The notes beneath the pieces are model-generated. The model searched no databases. It saw only the letters and a list, made by a program, of their open reading frames with translations, and was not told the origin of the DNA. From positions 62,001 to 126,000 of the forward strand of contig NZ_JAJFAW010000009.1 of NCBI RefSeq assembly GCF_020711255.1: 64,000 bases of DNA. The letters are read 5' to 3'. Origin of the DNA: Hymenobacter plasmatis. GTDB taxonomy: Bacteria > Bacteroidota > Bacteroidia > Cytophagales > Hymenobacteraceae. The translations under genes and the position numbers were made by a program. Positions 27,701 through 34,858 of this stretch are shown here, one piece after another (the first letter of the stretch is position 1; each line of letters opens with the position of its first letter).

Positions 27701-27949
27701 TTCCGGCACGGTCAGGGTATACACCCCTTCCGCGTTGGTGGTGGCCCCGTTGGTGGTACCCTTCACCAGCACCGTTACGCCGGGCAGGGCCTCGCCTTTG
27801 TCCGACATAATCTTGCCCGTCACCGTGCGCCCGACCTGGGCCCACGCACTGGTGGGCATCAGCCCCCCCGCCAGCAGGAAGCCGGCCCCCATGAGTTGCG
27901 CACAGAGCCGGACCTGGCACAGTGCGGATTTCAATAAATGTACTCGCAT
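24782..27949 (-). CDS. SusC-family TonB-dependent outer-membrane transporter
   Basis: Imports xylo-oligosaccharides through the outer membrane together with SusD. 1055 residues: signal peptide ending near SAWAQV, an N-terminal carboxypeptidase-D-like regulatory domain (VTGKIMSDKGEALPGVTVLV ... YTLTVPEG), then the TonB-box region (NEVQVVGYGVQKKSQVTGAI), the plug with DASSTAIYGARGANGVILIT, and a 22-strand barrel ending in an aromatic residue (AFIAGINVGF). The start MRVHLLKSALCQ at 27949 is preferred to a longer frame beginning at 28015, which would overlap the preceding dehydrogenase gene by 11 nt. The gene begins 55 bp after the SDR stop, so it reads from the same transcript as uxuA, GH67 and SDR. 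Confidence 0.96.
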   Translation of the reverse strand: MRVHLLKSALCQVRLCAQLMGAGFLLAGGLMPTSAWAQVGRTVTGKIMSDKGEALPGVTVLVKGTTNGATTNAEGVYTLTVPEGQNTLVISSIGFERKEVPIGASGPTDVRLTAEAQALNEVQVVGYGVQKKSQVTGAISSVSEEQLRDVPVANVGQALQGRAAGVTIASSSTTPGQAPVIRIRGNRSFSGSNDPLLVVDGVPFDGSLNDLNPDDLTSVEVLKDASSTAIYGARGANGVILITTRRGKAGAPKATYSGYYGLKKAYGLYDVQNGQQYYNYRLEAYRAQNPGYDPNTATSFLTADERANYAAGKSTDYQDLMYQNGHIQNHVLGLSGGTEQTQYSASLGYYDETGIVPVQRFKRYSLRGTLDQKIGERVKVGLNSLNTFNQSDDPNINILYSIITTSPLASPYDANGIPILYPNTDTGMSNPLTLYTTDAHKDQNRRVRTFNSIYGQVNILKGLDYRLNLGLDVRSENNGNFFASQTPQNGGGPATAGRSTSLAFNLLAENILTYNRTFGQHDLNFTGLYSAQEFRTDNFGTGVRNLPTNYQLDNNLGAGSPTNAFSGQQQWDIVSFMGRVNYAFANKYSATLTLRTDGSSRLAPGNKYKSFPSAAVAWNIANEDFLKDYSWVNTLKLRASYGRVGSTAVNPYQTIGSLQSGIGAGYYNFGPTGAVGVVPSSIPNPSLGWEYTATTNFGIDFGFLENRVSGSVEVYQQRTKDLLLPDALPTSSGYSSFVRNAGETQNRGLEVSLSTANVRSKQEGGFEWSTDWNFTVNREKVISLARGKDANGNELSDVGNQRFIGQPLYVIYDYKKLGIWQTSEADLAKKYGSKPGQIKVEDVDNNGVINANDRQIIGSRQPKFEAGLTNRFRFKGFDLNVVALTRVGATVVDPTLFGPAYFATNTGRRNQVNLNYWTASNPTNDYPQPDQSARATEWPTYGQTLAYLSGTFIKVRSIDLGYTIPAAWATKAFMSSARIYLQVQNPLIWSKAQYFKDNKAIDPDALSYSSRFNAGNPGGIEFTGGNPNSSSAGLAGVGVNYPVTRAFIAGINVGF

Positions 27950-28004
27950 GATATTCAGTGGGTTTTTTGTGGTTTGGTGAGAGTGTTGTTTTAAAAAGCA
28001 GGGA

Positions 28005-28829
28005 CTAAAAGCCAATGGAATTGCCGCCGTCGACGGGCAGCGACACGCCGGTGATGTAGCGCGCGGCCGGCGAGGCCAGGAACACGGCCGCGTGGCCGAT
28101 GTCGGCGGGCTGGCCGAAGACGCCCATGGGCGTGCGCCGCATGGCCCGGTCGCGGCGGTCGGGGTCCGAGTTCATGGCCTTGCGGCTCATCTCGGTCTCG
28201 ATAAAGCCCGGCGCAATGGCGTTCACGCGCACGCCCTGGGCCGAGAACTCGGAGGCCAGCACCTTCACCATGCCCTCCACCGCCGATTTGGAGGCCGCGT
28301 AAGCCACCACGCGGTCGATGCCGTAGTAGGCGGCCATCGACGAAATCATGAGAATAACGCCCTTTTTGCGGGCCACCATGCCCCGGGCGCACTCCCTAGT
28401 GAGGGCAAACACGGAGTGCAGGTTGGTGTGCAGAATCCGGTCGAACTCCTCATCGGTGACTTCCAGCGCGGGCTTCTTCATGTTGATGCCAGCGTTGTTT
28501 ACCAGGATATCCAGGGGGCCGTAGCTGGCTTCAATCTGAGCCACCAGACCTTCGATGGACGAGAGGTCGTTGATGTCGTTGACGATGTATTGGGCCGACC
28601 GGCCCAGGCCTTCCACGGCGTCGCGCAGCACTTCTTCGCGCCGGCCCGTGATGACCACCGTGGCGCCGGCCGCGGCCATGCAGCGCGCGATTTCGAGCCC
28701 AATGCCCGTACCGCCGCCGGTGATGAGCGCCAGCTTGCCATCCAGCGAAAACACGTTTTCCGGCTGGGCCACGGCTACCCCGGCAGGTTCGGGCTGGCCG
28801 TTGGGAGCGAGATTAATAGAAATCGGCAT
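28005..28829 (-). CDS. SDR-family dehydrogenase, probable D-fructuronate reductase (UxuB role)
   Basis: 274 residues, cytoplasmic. Classical SDR features: cofactor motif ITGGGTGIGLEIAR, NNAGINMKKP, active-site Ser in MISSMAAYYG and the Tyr-x-x-x-Lys in YAASKSA, and SLPVDGGNSIGF at the end. Closest in pattern to gluconate 5-dehydrogenase and to the SDR-type mannonate oxidoreductase of Bacillus (UxuB/YjmF). It lies between the GH67 alpha-glucuronidase and susC with uxuA two genes upstream, so reduction of D-fructuronate to D-mannonate is the missing step it would supply; this is inference from context. The ATG at 28829 gives MPISINLAPNGQ, ahead of the first strand. Confidence 0.85.
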   Translation of the reverse strand: MPISINLAPNGQPEPAGVAVAQPENVFSLDGKLALITGGGTGIGLEIARCMAAAGATVVITGRREEVLRDAVEGLGRSAQYIVNDINDLSSIEGLVAQIEASYGPLDILVNNAGINMKKPALEVTDEEFDRILHTNLHSVFALTRECARGMVARKKGVILMISSMAAYYGIDRVVAYAASKSAVEGMVKVLASEFSAQGVRVNAIAPGFIETEMSRKAMNSDPDRRDRAMRRTPMGVFGQPADIGHAAVFLASPAARYITGVSLPVDGGNSIGF

Positions 28830-28863
28830 AGTGTTGATTTCGATGATATTGGCAGGAAAAGAA

Positions 28864-30990
28864 TTACTTGAGCTGATAGAGGTCCACCAGGCTTTTGACT
28901 TCGGCCAGCGTGCGGGTGGGCGGGGTGAACGGCGCCGGAATGGGCTGCTTCGAGTAGGTCTGGAAGTAGAGCACGCAGGCATCGCGCCACCACAGGGCCT
29001 CCTGCCGCTGGATTTGCAGGCGGGCCGTCACGTCGGCGTGCACGGCGGGGTCCACGGCGGGCTTCACGCTGGCCCAGCGCTGCTGCATCCACGTCACGGA
29101 GTCGGCCCCGGTGTAGTAGCGGGTCACCAGCTCGTTCCAGAGGGTGCGGCCCGTGGGCAGTGGCTGCTTCCAGCCCACGTGGTGGAACCAGAGCAGGTAG
29201 TTGAGCGGGCAGGTTTTGGGGTCGCCCCACTGTTTCTGCACGCCCGGCGAGTACAGCGCCAGAGCGTTGGAGCCGGTAGCGGTGCGGTTGAAGCCCAGCC
29301 CCACGGAGTCGGCTTTGTGGTAGTACACGGCCGTCCAGTCGGGGCGGCCGGCCTTGGCCAGCCAGGGCTGGGGGCCGTAGTGAATGCTCTCGCCCATGAT
29401 GTGGTGCAGGCCCAGCGGCGTGGTGTAGCGCACGTAGATGTCGCGCGACTTGCCCATCATATCCACGATGGTGGCCACGGCCTTGGGCTCGCGGGTGAGG
29501 GTCATCTTGGCCCACTCGGTGGCAATGGCGGCCGAGGTCAGGTTGTAGTCCCAGGCCAGGCGGCCGAAGGCGTACCAGTTGGCCTGGCCCATGGGGTGGC
29601 CGGTCCAGTTGCGGTCGGCGCCGATGTTGGCCACGCCCGCAATGCCGCTGATGCGGTGCTGGTCAAGGCTGCCGTCCACCACCTTCGCCACCGTGGAGCC
29701 GGGCCCCTTGGTTTGGGTGTCCGAATCGAGGCACTCCTTGAACAGCGGCGCCAGATACACGAGGTGCGTGGCAAAGCCCAGGTATTCCTGCGTAATCTGC
29801 ACTTCGAGCACCAGTGGCGTCTTGGGCATGGCCCCAAACAGCGGGTGGAACGGCTCGCGGGCCTGGAAGTCAATCGGCCCGTTTTTCACCTGCACCAGCA
29901 CCTTGGGCAAGAACTTGCCATCGAGCGGCTTAAACTCCTCGTAGGCTTCCTTAAATCGGTCGCCGTTGCTGTTGGCCTTGTACACAAAGGCGCGCCACAT
30001 CACGATGCCGTCGTGCGTGCCCAGGGCGTCGGCCAGCATGTTGGCGCCGTCGGCGTGGTTGCGGCCGTAGTCCTGGGGGCCGGGCTCTCCCTCGGAGTTG
30101 GCTTTCACCAGAAAGCCGCCGAAGTCGGGAATTACCTTATAAATCTCCTCGGTCTTGGCGGCCCACCACTGCTTCACTTGCGGGTCGAGCGGGTCGGAGG
30201 TTTTCAGGCCGCCTATCACCTTGGGCGCGGCCCAAAACACCGACAAATATACCCGGATGCCGTAGGGCCGAAACACGCCGGCCAGGGCCTTCACTTTCTG
30301 CAGGTACTCGGGCGTGAGGTAGCGCGCGCTGGCGTTCACGTTGTTAATGGCCACGCCGTTGATGCCAATCGAGGCGTTGGCGCGGGCGTAGTCGGTGTAG
30401 CGGGGGTCGAGCCGCTCGGGCAGCTCGTACCATTTCCAGATAGACGAGCCGGCATAGCCCCGCTCCACCGTGCCGTTGGGGTTGTCCCAGTGGTTGAGCA
30501 GGCGGTATTGAATGCGCGGGCTGCTGGCTTGGGCCAGGTTGGATACCGGCTGTCCGGTCTGTAGCTCCCGCAGCAGAGCAAACACACCGTAGAGCACGCC
30601 GGCCCCGCTCCTACCCGTCACCACCAGGTTGCGGCCCTGGGCTAAAATGCGGTAGCCGTCCTGGCTGTGCCCGGTTACGGAAACGTTTGCGGTCGGGCTT
30701 ACCAGTAAAAGAATCCCGCGTTTGGTACTGCCCGCCTCCGCCTTTGCCACCACCGGCACCGGCTGGCCCAACAGCCCTTGCAGGCCGCGCTGTAGTTCCT
30801 TCGCGGCCGTATTTAGCACGACGGAGCTGCCATCAGCGGCTATGTATTGGGCTGCTTGCCGGTAGGCGTTGCGTTGGGCCACATCCGTAATCGGGTCATA
30901 CTTGAGCCACAGCCGATAGCCGTCGTCGGCCACGCTGCGGTGCGCGGCGGCCACGAATACCAACAGAAGCAATAGGGACCGGAGCAACAT
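28864..30990 (-). CDS. aguA: GH67 alpha-glucuronidase
   Basis: 708 residues with a signal peptide (MLLRSLLLLLVFVAAAHRSVADD). N-terminal domain with DGYRLWLKYDPI and GVLYGVFALLRELQTG; the barrel has NHWDNPNGTVERGYAGSSIW, GINGVAINNVNA and the conserved block FLVKANSEGEPGPQDYGR with the general acid Glu at about 300, then HADGANMLADAL and MWRAFVYK; C-terminal GH67 helices contain LWFHHVGW. The family removes (4-O-methyl)glucuronate from the non-reducing terminal xylose of oligosaccharides, so it works downstream of GH10 and beside GH115. It follows uxuA after 23 bp and precedes the SDR gene by 34 bp. Confidence 0.96.
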   Translation of the reverse strand: MLLRSLLLLLVFVAAAHRSVADDGYRLWLKYDPITDVAQRNAYRQAAQYIAADGSSVVLNTAAKELQRGLQGLLGQPVPVVAKAEAGSTKRGILLLVSPTANVSVTGHSQDGYRILAQGRNLVVTGRSGAGVLYGVFALLRELQTGQPVSNLAQASSPRIQYRLLNHWDNPNGTVERGYAGSSIWKWYELPERLDPRYTDYARANASIGINGVAINNVNASARYLTPEYLQKVKALAGVFRPYGIRVYLSVFWAAPKVIGGLKTSDPLDPQVKQWWAAKTEEIYKVIPDFGGFLVKANSEGEPGPQDYGRNHADGANMLADALGTHDGIVMWRAFVYKANSNGDRFKEAYEEFKPLDGKFLPKVLVQVKNGPIDFQAREPFHPLFGAMPKTPLVLEVQITQEYLGFATHLVYLAPLFKECLDSDTQTKGPGSTVAKVVDGSLDQHRISGIAGVANIGADRNWTGHPMGQANWYAFGRLAWDYNLTSAAIATEWAKMTLTREPKAVATIVDMMGKSRDIYVRYTTPLGLHHIMGESIHYGPQPWLAKAGRPDWTAVYYHKADSVGLGFNRTATGSNALALYSPGVQKQWGDPKTCPLNYLLWFHHVGWKQPLPTGRTLWNELVTRYYTGADSVTWMQQRWASVKPAVDPAVHADVTARLQIQRQEALWWRDACVLYFQTYSKQPIPAPFTPPTRTLAEVKSLVDLYQLK

Positions 30991-31013
30991 GTGGGTGGGA
31001 TTTGGGGAGAGGG

Positions 31014-32252
31014 TTAGGAGTATTGCTTGGCTTCGGCACCCACGGCGGGTGGCGCGGCCTCGGCTTCCAGACTGCGGCGGATGCCGTATTCCAGGCCGCG
31101 CAGCTCGGCCAGCCCGCGCAGGCGGCCGATGGCCGAGTAGCCGGGATAGGTCTTCTTCTTGAGGTCGTCGAGCATCTGGTGGCCGTGGTCGGGGCGCATG
31201 GGGATGGCGCGGCCGCCGTGCTCGGCGCGGCGCAGCTCCTCCAGCACCAGCTCGCGCACCACGGCGTACATGTCCACGTCGCCCGCCAGGTGGTCGGCTT
31301 CGTGGAAGTTGCGCGGGTTGGCTTCGCGCTTGGTGGTGCGCAGGTGGATGAAATGGATGCGGGGCCCAAAACGGCGCGCAATGGCCGCGGGGTCGTTGTC
31401 GGGCCGCACGCCCAAGGAGCCGGTGCAAAACGTGAGGCCATTAGCCGGCACGTCGCAGGCCGCCATCAGCTGGGCGATGTCGGCCTCGGTGCTCATCACG
31501 CGCGGCAGGCCCAGCAGCGGAAAGGGCGGGTCGTCGGGGTGAATGCAGAGGCCGATGCCAAGCTCCTGAGCCACCGGCGCTACTTCTTGGATGAAGTAGT
31601 GCAGGTTTTCGCGCAAGGCCTGCGCATCGATAGCAGCGTACTCATCGAGCAAGCTCTGAAAGCCGGCCAACTCAAACGCTTCTTCGGAACCGGGCAGGCC
31701 CAGCAGTACAGTGTTGGTGAGGCGGGCAATGGCCTCGGGGCGCATGGCGGCGAACTGCTGGCGGGCGGCCTGGGCTACGGCGGGTTCGTAATCGTTTGCG
31801 GCGCCGGGCCGCTTAAGAATAAAGAGGTCGAATACGGCGAAATCCTGCCACACAAACCGCAGGGCGCGCGAGCCGTCGGGCATTTCGTAGCTCAAGTCGG
31901 TGCGCGACCAGTCCAGCACCGGCATGAAGTTGTAGCACACCGTGCGGATGCCGCAGGCTGCCAGGTTGCGCAGCGACTCCTGGTAGTTGGCTATATACAG
32001 TTCGCGCGAGGGGCGGCCTTTCTTAATGTCTTCGTGCACCGGCAGGCTCTCCACCACTTCCCAATGCAGGGGCGCGTAGGTGGCATTGTCGGCTTCAATG
32101 AGTTGCTGGCGGGCCTGAATTTCTTCCACAGACCATACCGCGCCCACGGGCAGTTGGTGCAGCGCGGTTACCACGCCCGCGCACCCAGCCTGCCGAATAT
32201 CAAAAAGCGAAACCGGGTCGTGCGGACCGAACCAACGCATGGTGTGTAGCAT
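31014..32252 (-). CDS. uxuA: Mannonate dehydratase
   Basis: Dehydrates D-mannonate to 2-keto-3-deoxygluconate in glucuronate breakdown. 412 residues; opens with [19 protein letters not shown] and [15 protein letters not shown] as in E. coli UxuA, and has metal/active-site blocks [59 protein letters not shown] and [14 protein letters not shown]. Two ATGs (32252 and 32240) are possible. It is the first gene of the minus-strand run and faces the LacI-type regulator across a 324-bp regulatory gap. UxaC, KDG kinase and KDPG aldolase are not in the window. Confidence 0.97.
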   Translation of the reverse strand: MLHTMRWFGPHDPVSLFDIRQAGCAGVVTALHQLPVGAVWSVEEIQARQQLIEADNATYAPLHWEVVESLPVHEDIKKGRPSRELYIANYQESLRNLAACGIRTVCYNFMPVLDWSRTDLSYEMPDGSRALRFVWQDFAVFDLFILKRPGAANDYEPAVAQAARQQFAAMRPEAIARLTNTVLLGLPGSEEAFELAGFQSLLDEYAAIDAQALRENLHYFIQEVAPVAQELGIGLCIHPDDPPFPLLGLPRVMSTEADIAQLMAACDVPANGLTFCTGSLGVRPDNDPAAIARRFGPRIHFIHLRTTKREANPRNFHEADHLAGDVDMYAVVRELVLEELRRAEHGGRAIPMRPDHGHQMLDDLKKKTYPGYSAIGRLRGLAELRGLEYGIRRSLEAEAAPPAVGAEAKQYS

Positions 32253-32422
32253 AAGACTCTTCTTCAGAATACAATTTACCTATACACTAATCCCGCGGGT
32301 CACACTCGAGCCTCAAAAAGCTACCGGAAACCTGTTTGCTGGACTACTTACCGAAAGTACATCATGATTGCCTATAGTCAATACCCGGAAAACGGCTTAA
32401 ACAACTTGTTTTCGCAGAAAAA

Positions 32423-32456
32423 CTATCGGTAACGATTCCGGAATCGTTACCGATAG
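32423..32456. promoter_or_regulatory. Perfect 34-bp palindrome, candidate LacI-family operator
   Basis: CTATCGGTAACGATTCC and its exact reverse complement meet at a central CG. LacI-family sites are palindromes with a central CpG and inner half-sites of this kind (ACGATTCCGGAATCGT in the core). It lies 120 bp upstream of the LacI-type gene and about 170 bp upstream of uxuA, so one bound regulator could control both directions. Confidence 0.8.
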
Positions 32457-32497
32457 CTATCTTAGCTGCGCGGTAGCAAAAAAATTTTTTTGTGTCT

Positions 32498-32505
32498 TAC
32501 CTTTG
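32498..32505 (+). promoter_or_regulatory. Bacteroidota -7 box TACCTTTG upstream of the regulator
   Basis: TACCTTTG fits the TAnnTTTG consensus exactly, 72 bp before the start codon at 32577. A clear -33 TTG element at the right distance is not seen, so the strength is uncertain. Confidence 0.45.
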
Positions 32506-32576
32506 AATAACTAGACAAAGCAGGGGCAGCCGGCAGTATCTAAACCCGTCCTTTTCCACAAAAAGTACAAATCAAG

Positions 32577-33758
32577 ATGATAACCTGCGTCAAATGCAAG
32601 CAGAGTAGCTCCGTCCTGAAAGCCGGCTTTGTGCGGGGCCGCCAGCGCTTTTTGTGCAAGGCCTGCGACTACCACTTCACGGAGGAGAAACCGGCCGGCC
32701 AGCTCACCGAGCGCCGCCGCAGCCAAACCACTATCGGCGACGTGGCCAAGGCCGTTGGCGTGGCCTCCTCCACGGTTTCGCGGGCGCTGAACGGGCATAC
32801 TGATATCAGCCCAACCACCCGCCAGGCCATCCTCGACGCGGCCCGGCAGATGGACTACCACCCCAACTTGCTGGCGCAAAGCCTGAAAAGTCGCGAAACC
32901 CACACCCTCGGCGTCATCATTCCGGACATCGAGCGACCATTTTTTGCTACGGTAGTTAGCGGCATTCAGGACGTAGCGTCCGAGGCCGGCTACCGGGTAA
33001 TGATTTGCCAATCAAAGGAATCGTACCAAACGGAGGTGAGCAATGTGCAGGCCCTGGTGGCGAGCCGCGTAGATGGCCTGCTCATCTGCCACTCCCGCGA
33101 GACCAAGAACTTCGACCACGTCAAGCCCATCGCCTGCCGGGGCGTGCCCGTGGTGCATTTCGACCGCGTGAGCGACGAAGTCGACAGCGCCAAAGTGATT
33201 CTCGACGACTGGAACGGCGCCTTCAACGTCACCGAGCACCTCATCCAGCAGGGCGCGCGCCGCATCGCCATTCTGGCCGGGCCCGAGTCGTTGCTCATCA
33301 GCCGCAACCGCCTGGCGGGCTACCAGCATGCCCTAAAGCGCTACAACCTCGACCTGCGTAGCGAGTACGAGGTTCACATTGAATTCCAGACCGAAGAAGC
33401 CGTGGCCGCGCTCGACAACTGGTTGGCCCTGCCCGAGCCGCCCGATGCCATTTTCGCCATCAACTACACCAACGCCTTCGACCTGTTGGTGGCCCTGAAA
33501 AAGCGCCACCTGCGCGTCCCCGACGACATTGCCGTGGTGGGCTTCGGCGACGAGTTCATGGCCTCCATGATTGAGCCGGGCCTCACCACCGTCAACCTCC
33601 ACCCGTACCGCATCGGCCAGCAGGCCGCCCGGCTTTTCCTGGAGCAGGTGCGCGAGAAGGAGGATTTCCAGCCCCGCACCTTCGTCATTTCCGGCGATTT
33701 GGTCATCCGCGGCTCCTCATTGAAAGGCAAGGGCGACTCGTTTAGTCTGAGTATTTAA
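32577..33758 (+). CDS. LacI-family transcriptional regulator with N-terminal zinc ribbon
   Basis: Probable controller of the glucuronoarabinoxylan locus. 393 residues. Residues 4-30 form a CxxC...CxxC zinc ribbon (Cys 4, 7, 27, 30; CVKCKQ and FLCKACDYHFTE) of the type seen at the start of IS1 InsA proteins. Residues 51-97 are the LacI helix-turn-helix (TIGDVAKAVGVASSTVSRAL) with hinge YHPNLLAQSLKS; from about 107 a periplasmic-binding-protein-like sensor (LGVIIPDIERPFF, DGLLICHSRET, AIFAINYTNAFDLLVAL, DIAVVGFGDEFMASM). Usual LacI proteins of about 340 residues lack the zinc ribbon. The palindrome upstream is the likely site, also for autoregulation. Ligand unknown; xylose, xylobiose or a glucuronate intermediate are reasonable guesses. 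Confidence 0.93.
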   Translation: MITCVKCKQSSSVLKAGFVRGRQRFLCKACDYHFTEEKPAGQLTERRRSQTTIGDVAKAVGVASSTVSRALNGHTDISPTTRQAILDAARQMDYHPNLLAQSLKSRETHTLGVIIPDIERPFFATVVSGIQDVASEAGYRVMICQSKESYQTEVSNVQALVASRVDGLLICHSRETKNFDHVKPIACRGVPVVHFDRVSDEVDSAKVILDDWNGAFNVTEHLIQQGARRIAILAGPESLLISRNRLAGYQHALKRYNLDLRSEYEVHIEFQTEEAVAALDNWLALPEPPDAIFAINYTNAFDLLVALKKRHLRVPDDIAVVGFGDEFMASMIEPGLTTVNLHPYRIGQQAARLFLEQVREKEDFQPRTFVISGDLVIRGSSLKGKGDSFSLSI

Positions 33759-33784
33759 TCCAGGCTTTGCTGACTTGAATGGAC

Positions 33785-33953
33785 GTCATGCTGAGCTTGT
33801 CGAAGCATCTCGCGTGGGATAGTAATTCATTCGTTTGTCATGCTGACGAAGGAAGCATCTTCTCACGTTCGAACGAGTCGTTCAGCGGGGATAAGATGCT
33901 TCGTCAGCATGACAAACGGCGCGGGCGAGATGCTTCGACAAGCTCAGCATGAC
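33785..33953. repeat. Nested GTCATGCTGA inverted repeats after the lacI-type gene
   Basis: An outer pair (GTCATGCTGAGCTTGTCGAA ... complement ending at 33953) encloses an inner pair of a second subtype (TTTGTCATGCTGACGAAGGA ... TCGTCAGCATGACAAA). Together with the terminator at 34030-34064 this fills the 409-bp gap before the next gene; no frame with coding character is seen. Confidence 0.85.
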
Positions 33954-34029
33954 GCTCCTCTTCGCCGTTTCGTTAGGTTAGGCCATTGCTGATTTGAAAA
34001 AATAGCCTTTCCATTTTGGAAAAATATCT

Positions 34030-34064
34030 CCCCGTTGAGCTAAATGCTTAGCGGGGATTTTTTA
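34030..34064 (+). terminator. Intrinsic terminator downstream of the lacI-type gene
   Basis: Stem CCCCGTTGAGC / GCTTAGCGGGG (11 pairs, two G-T) with loop TAAAT, followed by ATTTTTTATT. It closes the regulator transcript and insulates it from the envelope cluster. Confidence 0.8.
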
Positions 34065-34167
34065 TTTAATCAGCTCAATATCAATCAATCATCAGCAATA
34101 CCAAAAATCCCTTTCCGAAACGGCACTGGTATTGGCATATGGTGGAAGTCACCAAACGCAAGCAGCC

Positions 34168-34854
34168 ATGGCCATTCTTGATAACCTTACCAAAGCCGCC
34201 AAGGGCTTTTTCATCGAAGAAGATGAAACGGCTCCGGCCCAAGCCTCGGCGCCCCGGACGCTTCCAGCCCAACCTGCTGCCGGAACCCCGTCCGCTGGCC
34301 CGGCGCCGCTCGTCACCCAAGCCGAGCAGCGCCACCTCGACCACATCGCCAGCTTGCTGGTAGGCGACGGCAAAGACTTCGGCGCCTACACCAAGATGGT
34401 GAGCAGCATGGCCAGCAGTGGCCTCACCGGCCCCTTGCTCTACCAAACGGCCTTCAACGCCTTCTCCGCCCTCACCGGCGTGAACCAGGCTACGCTGCTG
34501 GCCTCGGCCGAACAGCTGACTACCAAGCTGGCCGACGACCGCGCCCGGGTGCTGCAGCGCCACCGCGAAAAGATGGGCGAAGCCACCTCGAAAGCCGCCC
34601 CCGGCCCCCTGGCCCTGCTGCAACAGCGCGAAGCTCAGCTGCAAGCCGATGTAGCGTCCCTCACCCAGCAGCTCACCGAAAAGAGCCAGCAGCTGCGCGA
34701 TATCCAGCAGCAGGCGCAGGCAGAAAAGCAGAAAACGCAGGCCGCCCTGGCCTCCTACGAGCTGGCCAACGCCGCCGCGGCTGCCGAGCTGCAGGCCCAT
34801 CGCCAGGCCGCGCAAAATTTCCTCAACCCCACAGCCACCCCTTCAAATACCTAA
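34168..34854 (+). CDS. Unknown coiled-coil protein, first gene of the envelope/ABC cluster
   Basis: 228 residues, no signal peptide or membrane segment. It opens with MAILDNLTKAAKGFFIEEDE, then a Pro/Ala-rich linker (about 25-55), a helical domain (VTQAEQRHLDHIASLLVGDGKDFGAYTKMV in two pieces, to FNAFSALTGVNQATLL) and a long Gln/Ala-rich coiled coil (about 150-215; QQREAQLQADVASLTQQL). I do not recognise a family. It ends 4 bp before the next gene, so the two are coupled. The ATG at 34168 is preferred to a non-conserved leader starting at 34132. A cytosolic partner of the membrane PspA-like protein next door is a plausible but unproven role. Confidence 0.8.
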   Translation: MAILDNLTKAAKGFFIEEDETAPAQASAPRTLPAQPAAGTPSAGPAPLVTQAEQRHLDHIASLLVGDGKDFGAYTKMVSSMASSGLTGPLLYQTAFNAFSALTGVNQATLLASAEQLTTKLADDRARVLQRHREKMGEATSKAAPGPLALLQQREAQLQADVASLTQQLTEKSQQLRDIQQQAQAEKQKTQAALASYELANAAAAAELQAHRQAAQNFLNPTATPSNT

Positions 34855-34858
34855 TGCC

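Larger units (their letters stand above)
32253..32576. promoter_or_regulatory. Divergent control region between uxuA operon and lacI-type gene
   Basis: An AT-rich 324-bp gap unlike the GC-rich repeats elsewhere. It holds the palindrome at 32423-32456, an A/T run at 32478-32491 and a TAnnTTTG box at 32498-32505 pointing to the regulator. On the minus strand TAGCTTTTTG near 32315-32324 is a weak candidate box for uxuA. It is the only non-repeat gap in the xylan locus and so the likely main promoter region. Confidence 0.7.

Noticed and set aside
28830..28982. Fifty-codon N-terminal extension of the SDR gene
   Set aside because: It overlaps the GH67 coding end, is Arg/Ser/Pro-rich, and normal SDRs start just before the cofactor strand, as from 28829.
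4969..33758. The xylan locus as a horizontally acquired island
   Set aside because: Base composition and codon use match the rest of the window, no integrase, tRNA end or direct repeats at the borders are seen.
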